Shown here piece by piece: positions 1 to 7,109 of a stretch of 11,848 nt of DNA. A program made the translations under genes and the position numbers. The notes beneath the pieces are model-generated. The model was not told the DNA's origin. It did not search any database and saw nothing but the letters and a program-made list of their open reading frames with translations. Location of the stretch: assembly GCA_934462775.1 (NCBI GenBank), contig CAKSIR010000070.1:1-11848 (forward strand). The letters run 5' to 3'. Position 1 is the first letter of the stretch, and each line of letters starts with the position of its first letter. Source of the stretch: an uncultured Ruminiclostridium sp. (GTDB taxonomy: Bacteria > Bacillota > Clostridia > Oscillospirales > Ruminococcaceae).

Positions 1-133
1 CGATATGAGCGTCAAGACCTGCCTGCGCCATTGCGTGACATATTTTGTCAACCTGCTCCTGAGTCATGGTCATATATTGCTCAAGAGCTGTCTGAGCGTT
101 TTCGACAAGTGCGTTTATTTCACTGTTTTTCAT
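1..133 (-). CDS. adhE: Aldehyde-alcohol dehydrogenase (AdhE-type), N-terminal fragment cut by the window edge
   Basis: Only the first 44 codons are visible; the gene continues beyond base 1. The translation begins MKNSEINALVENAQTALEQY and continues through a TQEQVDKI segment to AQAGLDAHI. This matches the opening helices of AdhE and CoA-acylating acetaldehyde dehydrogenases, where a (T/S)QEQVDKI...A segment is typical. AdhE reduces acetyl-CoA to ethanol in two NADH-dependent steps and is the main ethanol route in fermenting clostridia. The ATG at 131-133 is preceded by a GAAAGGA ribosome binding site (complement of 141-147) at 7-base spacing. A stand-alone acetaldehyde dehydrogenase cannot be excluded because neither catalytic domain is in view. 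The family call rests on the N-terminal pattern alone. Confidence 0.72.
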   Translation of the reverse strand, partial: MKNSEINALVENAQTALEQYMTMTQEQVDKICHAMAQAGLDAHI

Positions 134-160
134 AAGCTTTTCCTTTCACAAGTTTTTATT

Positions 161-189
161 AGTATCTGATTTTTCATTTTCTATATTCA
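161..189 (-). promoter_or_regulatory. Leftward promoter for the adhE-like gene
   Basis: On the minus strand there is a -35-like TTGAAT (complement of 184-189), a 17-base spacer and a -10-like GATACT (complement of 161-166). Each hexamer matches the sigma-A consensus at 4 of 6 positions. It lies about 30 bases upstream of the adhE start and back to back with the rightward promoter. Confidence 0.5.
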
Positions 190-195
190 AAGCAC

Positions 196-224
196 TTGTA
201 ATTTCCGTCATATACTGATATAAT
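196..224 (+). promoter_or_regulatory. Rightward promoter for the U32-dut operon
   Basis: TTGTAA (196-201), a 17-base spacer and a perfect TATAAT (219-224) form a good sigma-A promoter. Transcription would start near 231, giving a leader of about 34 bases before the U32 gene. The -35 boxes of the two divergent promoters are only 6 bases apart, so one bound regulator could affect both genes. Confidence 0.65.
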
Positions 225-264
225 ATTTGTAATTGTGCAGCTGAGGAGATTTTAGGTTTGCAAT

Positions 265-1008
265 ATGAAGGAAATAATTTACAGAGTTGAAGTAACTACA
301 AAGGAACAGCTTGAGCAGGCAGTCGAAACAGACGATTTTCAGTACATCTATGCGCCGATAAATCTGCTTGACGGGAACACTCCCGACAAATTCAGGATAA
401 TTGCGGTTCCGCCCGTTTATCTTGCGGACTGCGAGGAAAAATGCGCAAAGCGGCTTGCCGAGCTGAAGTCGTTCGGATTTGAACACGGTCTGGCTCATAC
501 GGCGGGACACGTTTATCTGCTGAAAAAGGCGGGCTTTAAAATCCACGGCGGTTTCAGGCTGAACATCACAAACAGCAGAGCCATGGAGTTCTACGAGGAG
601 CAGGGAATAACCGATACAGTGCTGTCGGTTGAGCTGACAATGAGCCTTGCAAAGGGAATCAGGCATAATGTTCCAACAGGGCTTATTGCTTACGGAAAGC
701 TGCCGCTGATGATAACGAGAAGATGCCCCGTAAAGGACGGAAAACCATGCGGCGGCAAATACTGCGGCGGGAAAATCACCGACAGAAAGGGAAACGAGCT
801 TGAAATCGTATGCTCGAATACCTGCGAGCTGTTAAATCCCGATACGCTTATTCTCAGCGACAGACTGAGCGATATTGCAGATTTTGATTTCGCGGTTCTG
901 CGGCTTACCTGCGAGGAAAACGTGAGAGAAATACTTGATATGTATCTTGAAAGCAAAAAGCCGGACGGTAAGCTGACAAGGGGATTATATTACAGAGGAG
1001 TGGAATAA
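265..1008 (+). CDS. U32-family protein, stand-alone C-terminal domain (247 aa)
   Basis: The sequence matches the C-terminal part of long clostridial U32 (collagenase-like) proteins. It has a barrel-like segment with HGGFRLNITNSRAMEF at 94-109 and VELTMSLAKGI at 122-132, then the family signature YGKLPLMITRRCP (143-155), a Cys-rich stretch (C154, C162, C167), TDRKGNE (172-178), and C183 and C187. The N-terminal U32 domain with its HGA-C-S-SGxC signature is absent, and full-length relatives are far longer. U32 proteins related to RlhA, TrhP and UbiU/V act in RNA hydroxylation or quinone hydroxylation and several bind Fe-S clusters, so these cysteines may hold a cluster; that is inference. The start is fixed by an in-frame stop at 253-255; the ribosome site is weak (TAGG at 253-256, or GAGGAG at 243-248 with long spacing). 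The stop overlaps the dut start by one base (TAATG), implying translational coupling. 'Peptidase' activity should not be assumed. Confidence 0.8.
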   Translation: MKEIIYRVEVTTKEQLEQAVETDDFQYIYAPINLLDGNTPDKFRIIAVPPVYLADCEEKCAKRLAELKSFGFEHGLAHTAGHVYLLKKAGFKIHGGFRLNITNSRAMEFYEEQGITDTVLSVELTMSLAKGIRHNVPTGLIAYGKLPLMITRRCPVKDGKPCGGKYCGGKITDRKGNELEIVCSNTCELLNPDTLILSDRLSDIADFDFAVLRLTCEENVREILDMYLESKKPDGKLTRGLYYRGVE

Positions 1009-1451
1009 TGAATATAAAGGTTAAAAGACTTAATGAAAAGGCAAAAATGCCGTTCAGAGCAACGGAGGGCAGCGCAGGAGCAGACCTTTGCGCCTGCATT
1101 GACGAAAGCGTCGTTATAAATCCAAAGGAGAGAATGCTTGTTCCCACAGGGCTGGCAGTGGAAATTCCGATGGGATTCGGCGGATTTGTTTTCCCAAGAA
1201 GCTCCGTTGCAAGCAAGAGCGGCGTATCTCTTTCAAACTGCGTCGGAGTTATCGACTCGGATTACAGAGGAGAGGTAAAAATTGCAATAATAAACCACGG
1301 CACGGACGCATACACCATAAACGACGGCGACAGAATTGCACAGCTGGTTATTCTTCCCGTTGATATGTGCAGCTACACAGAGGATAAGGAGCTGAGCGAC
1401 ACCGAAAGAGGTCAGGGCGGTTTCGGCTCAACGGGAATTGGCTCTGTTTAA
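1008..1451 (+). CDS. dut: Deoxyuridine 5'-triphosphate nucleotidohydrolase (dUTPase)
   Basis: Homotrimeric dUTPase, which hydrolyses dUTP to dUMP and pyrophosphate. It keeps uracil out of DNA and supplies dUMP for thymidylate synthesis in the cytosol. All five family motifs are present in order: motif 1 AGADLCA (24-29 region), motif 2 PRSSVASK (63-70), motif 3 GVIDSDYRGEVKI (80-92) with catalytic Asp83 and the substrate-gating Tyr87, motif 4 RIAQLVILP (109-117), and motif 5 RGQGGFGSTG (134-143). The length of 147 aa is normal for bacterial trimeric dUTPases. It is the second gene of a two-gene unit: its ATG overlaps the stop codon of the U32 gene, and GAGGAG just upstream, inside the U32 coding end, serves as ribosome binding site. 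No clear intrinsic terminator follows; the dyad at 1490-1534 is the only candidate. Confidence 0.97.
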   Translation: MNIKVKRLNEKAKMPFRATEGSAGADLCACIDESVVINPKERMLVPTGLAVEIPMGFGGFVFPRSSVASKSGVSLSNCVGVIDSDYRGEVKIAIINHGTDAYTINDGDRIAQLVILPVDMCSYTEDKELSDTERGQGGFGSTGIGSV

Positions 1452-1489
1452 TGCCGTTCGTCAGAATTCCTAAAAAAAAGTGTATTTAA

Positions 1490-1534
1490 TGCCGATTTTT
1501 TCTGCAAAACATAGTTGTATCGGCAAAAAAATCG
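1490..1534. repeat. Overlapping inverted repeats across the mreB promoter
   Basis: Two perfect inverted repeats share this stretch: TGCCGAT (1490-1496) with ATCGGCA (1519-1525), and CGATTTTTT (1493-1501) with AAAAAATCG (1526-1534). The arms overlap, so the two pairings exclude one another. The right arms cover or adjoin the -35 box of the mreB promoter. It could be an operator or a weak terminator after dut; neither is proven. Confidence 0.4.
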
Positions 1535-1543
1535 TGTTATAAT
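1515..1543 (+). promoter_or_regulatory. Promoter of the mreBCD-PBP2 block (extended -10)
   Basis: TTGTAT (1515-1520), a 17-base spacer and a perfect TATAAT (1538-1543) preceded by TG at 1535-1536, which makes an extended -10. Transcription should begin near 1550, leaving a leader of roughly 33 bases to the mreB start at 1583. Confidence 0.72.
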
Positions 1544-1582
1544 ATAAAGTGACTGATTATGCAGAAACACAGGAGGAACACA

Positions 1583-2605
1583 ATGTTTTCAAAGGACATA
1601 GGTATAGATTTAGGAACGGCAAATACACTGGTTTACATGAGAGGCAAGGGCATTATTATCAGAGAACCGAGCGTTGTTGCCGTTGACGTAAAGTACGACA
1701 GAGTAAGATATGTGGGTCAGGAGGCAAAGGACGTTATCGGACGTACGCCGGGTTCAATCGTTGCGGTAAGACCTCTTAAGGACGGTGTAATCGCCGACTT
1801 TGACATGACCACAAGTATGCTTCAGGAATTTATCAAGAAAGCGCTCAAAAACAGAGCTTTTGTCAAGGCAAGAGTTATTATCTGTATCCCGTCAGGCGTA
1901 ACAGCCGTTGAAAGACGCGCCGTTAAGGAAGCAACACAAAATGCAGGCGCAAAGCGCGTTTCAATTATTGAAGAGCCTATGGCAGCCGCAATCGGCGCAG
2001 GACTTCCCGTTGCAGAGCCGACCGGTTCGATGATTGTCGACATCGGCGGCGGTACAAGCGAGGTTGCCGTTATTTCTCTGGGCGGTATCGTTACGTCCCG
2101 TTCCGTAAGAGTTGCAGGCGATGAGTTCGATTCCTCGATTATCAACTACATCAAGAAAAAGTACAACCTGCTTATCGGTGAAAGAACAGCGGAAAATATC
2201 AAGATAGCAATCGGTTCTGCGTACAAGTACACAGATAACGAGCCTGTAATGGACATCAAGGGCAGAAACCTGCTGAACGGTCTGCCTGAAAATATCACAA
2301 TCACAAGCGAGGAAATCAGAGAAGCTCTTTCCGAGCCGCTGAGCCACGTTGTTGAAGCGGTAAAAACAACTCTTGAAAAGACTCCTCCCGAGCTTGCTGC
2401 CGACATTATCGACCAGGGCATTATGCTTGCAGGCGGCGGTGCGCTGCTTAAGGGACTTGACCTGCTCATCAACGCCGAAACGGGTATGCCGGTAAAGATT
2501 GCCGAAAGACCGCTTGACTGCGTTGCGGACGGTACGGGCAAGGTGCTTGAAAACATTGACAAGCTGGTCGATGTTCTCACAGACGACGATTCAAGAAATT
2601 ATTAA
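1583..2605 (+). CDS. mreB: Rod-shape-determining actin homologue MreB
   Basis: Bacterial actin that forms membrane-associated filaments and positions the lateral-wall peptidoglycan machinery. The actin-fold nucleotide site is complete: phosphate-1 loop [11 protein letters not shown] (5-15), phosphate-2 loop [10 protein letters not shown] (151-160) and adenosine motif [12 protein letters not shown] (282-293). It also carries the MreB-typical [14 protein letters not shown] (129-142) and [12 protein letters not shown] (264-275). The length of 340 aa is normal. An in-frame ATG at 1559 is rejected as start because it lies only about 9 bases after the predicted transcription start and has no ribosome site, whereas ATG 1583 has a perfect AGGAGG (1571-1576). 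MreB rather than Mbl is preferred because mreC and mreD follow directly; sequence alone would not fully exclude Mbl. Confidence 0.96.
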   Translation: MFSKDIGIDLGTANTLVYMRGKGIIIREPSVVAVDVKYDRVRYVGQEAKDVIGRTPGSIVAVRPLKDGVIADFDMTTSMLQEFIKKALKNRAFVKARVIICIPSGVTAVERRAVKEATQNAGAKRVSIIEEPMAAAIGAGLPVAEPTGSMIVDIGGGTSEVAVISLGGIVTSRSVRVAGDEFDSSIINYIKKKYNLLIGERTAENIKIAIGSAYKYTDNEPVMDIKGRNLLNGLPENITITSEEIREALSEPLSHVVEAVKTTLEKTPPELAADIIDQGIMLAGGGALLKGLDLLINAETGMPVKIAERPLDCVADGTGKVLENIDKLVDVLTDDDSRNY

Positions 2606-2608
2606 AAC

Positions 2609-2636
2609 TTGCGGGCGGGTTTTTATCCGCCCGTAA
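2609..2636 (+). other. Intercistronic hairpin between mreB and mreC
   Basis: TTGCGGGCGG (2609-2618) pairs with CCGCCCGTAA (2627-2636) to give a 10-bp stem with one G-T wobble and an 8-base U-rich loop. No T-run follows the stem, so it is not a normal intrinsic terminator. It starts four bases after the mreB stop and ends before the mreC ribosome site. A role as a 3'-end stabilising or processing stem that lets mreB mRNA accumulate above mreCD is plausible but inferred. Confidence 0.6.
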
Positions 2637-2657
2637 CTGATAGAAAGGGGCGCAGAA

Positions 2658-3509
2658 ATGAGAGAGTTTTTCCATAGCGGCAGGTTCAAGGTGCTGATGT
2701 GCATTTTTGCGCTATTGTTCGGCTTTATGATTTACGCTGCGGTTTCGGGCGGCGCTGCATCAATTCCCGAAGCGGTGCTTACCACCGTAACGCAGCCCTT
2801 CGCCACAGCGGCAACCGCTGTTTCAGACTGGGTGCAGGGAACTATCGACAAGTTTGTGAACGCCGACAAATACCGCCAGGAAAACGAAATCCTGCGTCAG
2901 CAGCTTTCCGAAATGTATCAGCAGATAATGGACAAGGATAAAACCGACGAGGAGAACGAGGAGCTGCGTAAAATCCTGGGCATTGCAGACGAGCACGAGG
3001 ACTTCAGATGGTCGGCGCCATGCTCGGTTATTGCCAGAAATTCAAGCGACGTGTTCGGCGGATTTACTATAAACAGGGGTTCAAACGACGGTCTTGAGCT
3101 GTACGACCCTGTGTTTACGGCAGTTGGACTTGTGGGAATGATAAGCGAAATTGCGCCGAGCTACGCAAAAGTAACCACTATCCTGTCTACCGACCTTGAA
3201 ATAGGAGCGATCACTTCTTCAAGCCGTGTTGTTGGCGTAATTGAAAACGACATAAAGTATTCCTCGGACGGAAAGTGCCTAATGAGCTATATTTCCAAGG
3301 ACAGCGGCATAAAGAAAGGCGATGTTGTTGTTACCTCGGGAAGCGTTGTTTTCCCAGAAAGCCTGATTATAGGCACTGTATCCGAGGTCTTTGACGATGA
3401 AAACGGGCTGTCCGTCCATGCGGTCATCGAGCCTGCGGAGGACGTGTTCAAAATCACCGGTGTTTTTGTAATTACCGACTTTGAAGGACAGGGAGTAGAA
3501 ACGGAATAA
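2658..3509 (+). CDS. mreC: Rod-shape-determining protein MreC
   Basis: Bitopic scaffold protein of the elongasome. Its extracytoplasmic domain binds class B PBP2 and its transmembrane segment links to MreB/MreD. The sequence shows a short basic N-terminus, a transmembrane helix at about 11-29 (KVLMCIFALLFGFMIYAAV), a heptad-rich coiled coil at about 62-108 (YRQENEILRQQLSEMYQQIM and on), then the paired beta-barrel MreC domain from about 120. That domain includes the conserved GLVGMISEI (157-165), KVTTILSTD (171-179), GDVVVTSG (221-228) and FPESLIIGTV (232-241). The length of 283 aa is typical. The ATG has an AAAGGGG ribosome site (2644-2650) at 7-base spacing. It lies 52 bases after mreB, separated by a hairpin. 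Confidence 0.96.
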   Translation: MREFFHSGRFKVLMCIFALLFGFMIYAAVSGGAASIPEAVLTTVTQPFATAATAVSDWVQGTIDKFVNADKYRQENEILRQQLSEMYQQIMDKDKTDEENEELRKILGIADEHEDFRWSAPCSVIARNSSDVFGGFTINRGSNDGLELYDPVFTAVGLVGMISEIAPSYAKVTTILSTDLEIGAITSSSRVVGVIENDIKYSSDGKCLMSYISKDSGIKKGDVVVTSGSVVFPESLIIGTVSEVFDDENGLSVHAVIEPAEDVFKITGVFVITDFEGQGVETE

Positions 3510-3533
3510 ATTCCCATAGAAAAGGTCACAAAC

Positions 3534-4133
3534 ATGAAATATAAAATCAACACTGCCAAAGCACTTACAAGAAAAGCCAAAATGCGCATTTTTCTGCGCT
3601 GGTTTTTCTATGCTTTGGTATTGCTTTTTTTCTATATGATTATGAGCTGCGGCGCGTTCAGAACATGGCAGCCTAAGCTGATAATCCCCCTTGCGATTTC
3701 CGTTGCCATGTTTGAGCGCGAGTTCAGCAGCTCGGTGTTTGCAGTGTTCTGCGGATTTATCCTCGACATTGCGGGGGGAATGCTGTTCGGATTTACAAGC
3801 GTGTGGCTTATGCCCTGCGCGCTGGCGGCAAGCCTGCTGGTTGTAAATTGGATAAGGGTGAATTTTGTCAATCAGCTTTGGCTCAGCGCTGTAAGCTGCG
3901 CTATAATCGGGTTTATGGACTACCTGTTCAACTACATGATATGGGATAAGCCCAATTCGGAGATAGTGCTGACAGGGTTTATACTTCCGTCCATGATTTC
4001 CACGGTAATACTTTCTCCTGCGGTTTACTTTCTTGTGAAGCTGATTGCGGGAAAATTCGGAGAAAAGGAAAACAGAGAGCTTAACGAAGCGGTCGAGGAT
4101 AAGGAAGAGGAAGAAGTCAAGGTTAAGGTATAG
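3534..4133 (+). CDS. mreD: Rod-shape-determining membrane protein MreD
   Basis: Small polytopic membrane protein that joins MreC and the RodA-PBP2 synthase in the elongasome. About five to six hydrophobic segments are visible, at roughly 22-40, 47-61, 66-88, 89-105, 114-135 and 145-172. The MreD-like stretch at 48-88 carries FEREFSSSVFAVFCGFILDI and a following GGMLFG. The C-terminal tail (182-199) is highly charged (EAVEDKEEEEVKVKV) and probably cytoplasmic. MreD is poorly conserved, so position between mreC and PBP2 and the hydrophobic profile carry much of the call. The start at 3534 has GAAAAGG (3519-3525) at 8-base spacing; a later ATG at 3582 would lose the basic N-terminal lead and lacks such a site. 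The gene is 24 bases after mreC, and its stop is part of the next ribosome site. Confidence 0.9.
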   Translation: MKYKINTAKALTRKAKMRIFLRWFFYALVLLFFYMIMSCGAFRTWQPKLIIPLAISVAMFEREFSSSVFAVFCGFILDIAGGMLFGFTSVWLMPCALAASLLVVNWIRVNFVNQLWLSAVSCAIIGFMDYLFNYMIWDKPNSEIVLTGFILPSMISTVILSPAVYFLVKLIAGKFGEKENRELNEAVEDKEEEEVKVKV

Positions 4134-4142
4134 GAGGCATTC

Positions 4143-6209
4143 ATGTCTAAGATTTCAGGCATTATAAGGACAATGGTGCTTGTTGCCGTAATTGTTGTAA
4201 TGGCGTTCCTCTGCGTTATTCAGCTTATGAAGATTCAGATAGTTGAGGGAGGAACCTACGCCGAAGCGTCCGAAAAAAACTATACGGCTTCCCAGACCAT
4301 ACAGGCGGCAAGAGGTCAGATTTCAGACGTAAACGGAGTAATTCTCAGCTCCAACAAAACTGTTTACAAGGTTATCATTCAGAAAGCGTTCTTCACGGCG
4401 GGCAGCGAAAACACCATTATCGCAAGAACCCTCAACATTCTGAAAAACAATAACGAGGAATGGATTGACGAGCTGCCCATGACCATGACCGCGCCCTTTA
4501 AGTTTGAGGGCGATGATGAAACGGTTGACAAATTCAAGTCAAAGATAAAGGTAAACGTTGACGCAACGGTTGATAACTGCATGAAGGCGCTTGTTGAGCG
4601 GTACGGAATAGATACCGATAAATATGACGAGCAGATGGTGCGCTATATTGCCGGCGTTCGCTACCAGATGGAAAAAAAGGATTTTTCCTACAATAACCGA
4701 TACATTTTTGCCGAGGATATTTCAAAGAAAACGGTAATCAGTCTAAAGGAGCAAAGCTTTCTGCTGAACGGTATTGACATAGTTGAAGAGCCTACGCGGG
4801 TTTATCTCAGGGGAACAACAGCCCCTCACGTTCTCGGCACCATCGGCGCTATTTCCGAGGAAAAGTACGCCGAGCTTCGCGACGAGGGATACAGCCTGAA
4901 CGATACCATAGGAACCAACGGCATTGAAAAGGCAATGGAAAGCGTGCTGCGCGGCGAGAACGGAATCCGCACAATAACCCGCGACTCAAGCGGCAGCGCA
5001 GTTTCCGACGAGGTAACGCAGGCGGTTCAGGCAGGCAGCAGCGTGAAGCTGACTATTGACGCGGATTTTCAGGATACAATGCAGACAATCCTGGAAAATC
5101 AGATAAAGTGGCTCCACTATTACGACGATCCAAACAGAGGCAATCAGTGCGACGCGGGAGCGGCGGTTGTGCTTGACGCAAAAACAGGGGCAGTGCTGGC
5201 GATGGTAAATTACCCGTCATATGATCTGAACGATTATGTGGAGAATTACTCAGCCGTGCTCAACGCAGAGGGCAATCCGCTTTACAACCGAGCTATAAAC
5301 GGGCTTTACCGACCCGGCTCAACCTTCAAGACTATCACAGGCTCGGCGGGGCTTATTTCGGGACTTATCGACAGAAGCTCTCAAGGAATATGTACAGGCG
5401 TTTACACATATTATTCTGACTATCAGCCGAAATGCACAGGTTATCATTACGGCTACACAATAACCGACGCACTAAAGGTGTCCTGCAATATTTTCTTCTA
5501 CGACCTTGGAAGGCGCATGGGGATTGAATATCTGGCGGATTTTGCGTCAAAATTCGGTATAGGAGAGGACCTTGGACTGGAAATAGGCGGTTCAAGCGGA
5601 CGAATGACCACTCCTGAACTTTATGAAAAGCTGGTCGGCACCGAATGGACGCCGGGTAATACTCTTCAGGCGGCAATCGGACAGTCGGAAACGCTGGTGA
5701 CTCCGCTCCACCTTGCGGTGCAGGCAATGACGCTTGCCAATAACGGCGTGCGCTACAAGCCTTATCTGGTGGACTCCGTCTGGAATTACGACATGACCGA
5801 AATGCAGTACAAAACCGATCCTGTTGTTGTTGAAACAATTGACGACAACGGAACTGACGCCTTTGAAATTGTCCGCGAGGGCATGATAAAGGTTTCAACC
5901 AACTGCACATGGCCGATTTACGCCCAGACGTGGATATTTGATTATCTGCCGTACAGCGTTGCCATAAAGACGGGTACGGCGCAGGTTACGGAAAATACCT
6001 ACAACTCCACGATATGCGGGTATTATCCTGCCGAGGATCCTCAGATTGCATTCGGCGTTGTGCTTGAAAAGGGCGAGTTTTCACGTTACATGATAAGAAA
6101 TATCATTGACGCCTACTTCTATAATTGCTACGAGCCTGACACAGATGAGGACGGCAATATAATTTCACCGTGGAAACGCTGGACAGAGGAAAAAACACCT
6201 GTCAGATAA
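4143..6209 (+). CDS. mrdA: Class B penicillin-binding protein 2, elongation transpeptidase
   Basis: Monofunctional DD-transpeptidase that cross-links lateral-wall peptidoglycan with a SEDS glycosyltransferase such as RodA. It has one N-terminal transmembrane helix at about 8-29, a non-catalytic dimerisation/pedestal region (about 35-290) containing ARGQISDVNG (56-65) and TIGTNGIEKAMES (255-267), then the transpeptidase domain. The active-site motifs are intact: SxxK at S393-TF-K396 in RPGSTFKT, SxN at S447-C-N449, and KTG at 609-611 followed by TAQ. QAAIGQSETLVTPLHLA (509-525) is also family-typical. A short C-terminal tail follows. The length of 688 aa is normal for clostridial PBP2. The ribosome site TAGGAGG (4131-4137) overlaps the mreD stop, so the two genes are tightly coupled. 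No rodA lies next to it, so its partner must be encoded elsewhere. No terminator hairpin follows the stop. Confidence 0.95.
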   Translation: MSKISGIIRTMVLVAVIVVMAFLCVIQLMKIQIVEGGTYAEASEKNYTASQTIQAARGQISDVNGVILSSNKTVYKVIIQKAFFTAGSENTIIARTLNILKNNNEEWIDELPMTMTAPFKFEGDDETVDKFKSKIKVNVDATVDNCMKALVERYGIDTDKYDEQMVRYIAGVRYQMEKKDFSYNNRYIFAEDISKKTVISLKEQSFLLNGIDIVEEPTRVYLRGTTAPHVLGTIGAISEEKYAELRDEGYSLNDTIGTNGIEKAMESVLRGENGIRTITRDSSGSAVSDEVTQAVQAGSSVKLTIDADFQDTMQTILENQIKWLHYYDDPNRGNQCDAGAAVVLDAKTGAVLAMVNYPSYDLNDYVENYSAVLNAEGNPLYNRAINGLYRPGSTFKTITGSAGLISGLIDRSSQGICTGVYTYYSDYQPKCTGYHYGYTITDALKVSCNIFFYDLGRRMGIEYLADFASKFGIGEDLGLEIGGSSGRMTTPELYEKLVGTEWTPGNTLQAAIGQSETLVTPLHLAVQAMTLANNGVRYKPYLVDSVWNYDMTEMQYKTDPVVVETIDDNGTDAFEIVREGMIKVSTNCTWPIYAQTWIFDYLPYSVAIKTGTAQVTENTYNSTICGYYPAEDPQIAFGVVLEKGEFSRYMIRNIIDAYFYNCYEPDTDEDGNIISPWKRWTEEKTPVR

Positions 6210-6285
6210 TTGGTAGTTATGCACAACAAAAAAGAAAAAAATAGCACTAAATTTCACAAAAAAATTATGAATTTAATAAAAAGAC

Positions 6286-6314
6286 TTTAAATATTACAAA
6301 TTATATGATACAAT
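6286..6314 (+). promoter_or_regulatory. Promoter of the minD-mgsA pair
   Basis: In a very AT-rich gap, TTTAAA (6286-6291), a 17-base spacer and TACAAT (6309-6314) preceded by TG at 6306-6307 form an extended -10 promoter. The predicted start near 6321 gives a leader of about 31 bases. Because no terminator follows the PBP2 gene, read-through from mreB may add to this. Confidence 0.62.
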
Positions 6315-6351
6315 ATCTTTAGATTGTTATACTTTCAGGAGGAATGTGTCT

Positions 6352-7089
6352 ATGTCACAAATTATTGCGGTCACGGCAGGTAAGGGCGGCACGGGAAAAT
6401 CAACTACATCAGCTAACCTTGCAACTTCACTTGCGGCTCTTGGAAAGAAAACGTTGGTGGTTGAACTTGACTTTGGTCTTAGATGCCTTGATATTATGCT
6501 TGGCATTAAAGACAAGGTAAAACACGATATAGGTGAATATCTCGAAGGAAAAATTGATATTCTTACAGCGACTACTAAGGTTGACAGAAATGAAAATCTT
6601 CACCTTGTATGCGCTACAAGAAACCCGTTTATGGACATCAATCCTGAGAAGATTATCGGCGTCTGCAACGAAATGAGAAACCATTTCGATTATATTATAA
6701 TTGATACGGCAGGTATCGGAAGCTCAGTTTTCAGCGTTATCAAGGCTGCTGATCTTATTCTTATGGTAACTACGCCTGATACGGTCTGCGTAAGGGACGG
6801 AGCTATTCTGTCGGACTTTCTTTACGTTAAAAACTGCATAAATCAGCGTCTGGTTATCAACAAGGTAAGCCCTCGCTTCAAGGAAGAGGATATACTTTAC
6901 GATCTTGACGAAGTAATGGATACGGTAGGAATACCGCTTGCGGGCGTTGTGCCTGAGGACAATGAAATCAAGGTGTGCGGCGCAAAGGGTCTGCCGCTGC
7001 CGACGACTTGCCCCGGCTATAAGGCATACAACGCAATAGCGCGCCGTATTCTCGGTGAAGAAGTACCTTTGACAATCAATATTAACTAA
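6352..7089 (+). CDS. minD: MinD-family ATPase lacking the C-terminal membrane-targeting helix
   Basis: ParA/MinD-type deviant Walker ATPase. Visible are the deviant Walker A KGGTGKST (11-18, signature Lys11 and Lys16), the switch region [15 protein letters not shown] (37-51, with Asp40 and Arg44 as in MinD), a Walker B-like [11 protein letters not shown] (113-123), [12 protein letters not shown] (139-150), and the MinD-typical [11 protein letters not shown] at 230-240. MinD normally binds membrane as an ATP dimer and recruits MinC to block mid-cell-distal division. Here the protein ends five residues after EEVPL, so the usual 15-20-residue linker and amphipathic membrane helix are missing. 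Walker B reads DTAG rather than D(S/C)PAG. The start is ATG 6352, nine bases after AGGAGG (6337-6342); a GTG at 6346 would sit only three bases from it. No minC or minE is adjacent. Family certain, true MinD function uncertain. Confidence 0.85.
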   Translation: MSQIIAVTAGKGGTGKSTTSANLATSLAALGKKTLVVELDFGLRCLDIMLGIKDKVKHDIGEYLEGKIDILTATTKVDRNENLHLVCATRNPFMDINPEKIIGVCNEMRNHFDYIIIDTAGIGSSVFSVIKAADLILMVTTPDTVCVRDGAILSDFLYVKNCINQRLVINKVSPRFKEEDILYDLDEVMDTVGIPLAGVVPEDNEIKVCGAKGLPLPTTCPGYKAYNAIARRILGEEVPLTININ

Positions 7090-7109
7090 CGAAAAGAAGG
7101 CAGGATGTT

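Noticed and set aside
145..151. TTCACAA resembling half of a Rex (NADH-sensing repressor) operator near adhE
   Set aside because: Only one half-site is present; the partner TTGTGAA at the right spacing is missing, so no operator is claimed.
1559..1582. Longer mreB start at ATG 1559
   Set aside because: It has no ribosome site and sits about 9 bases after the predicted transcript start; ATG 1583 follows a perfect AGGAGG.
5365..5910. 181-codon minus-strand open frame
   Set aside because: It is antisense to the PBP2 transpeptidase domain, with Arg/Pro/Cys-rich composition expected of a shadow frame.
6325..6333. Second extended -10 (TGT-TATACT) before minD
   Set aside because: Its transcript would start inside or next to the ribosome site, and no -35 box lies at the right distance.
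6346..6351. GTG start two codons upstream for minD
   Set aside because: It is only 3 bases from the AGGAGG; ATG 6352 has 9-base spacing and gives the usual MinD N-terminus.
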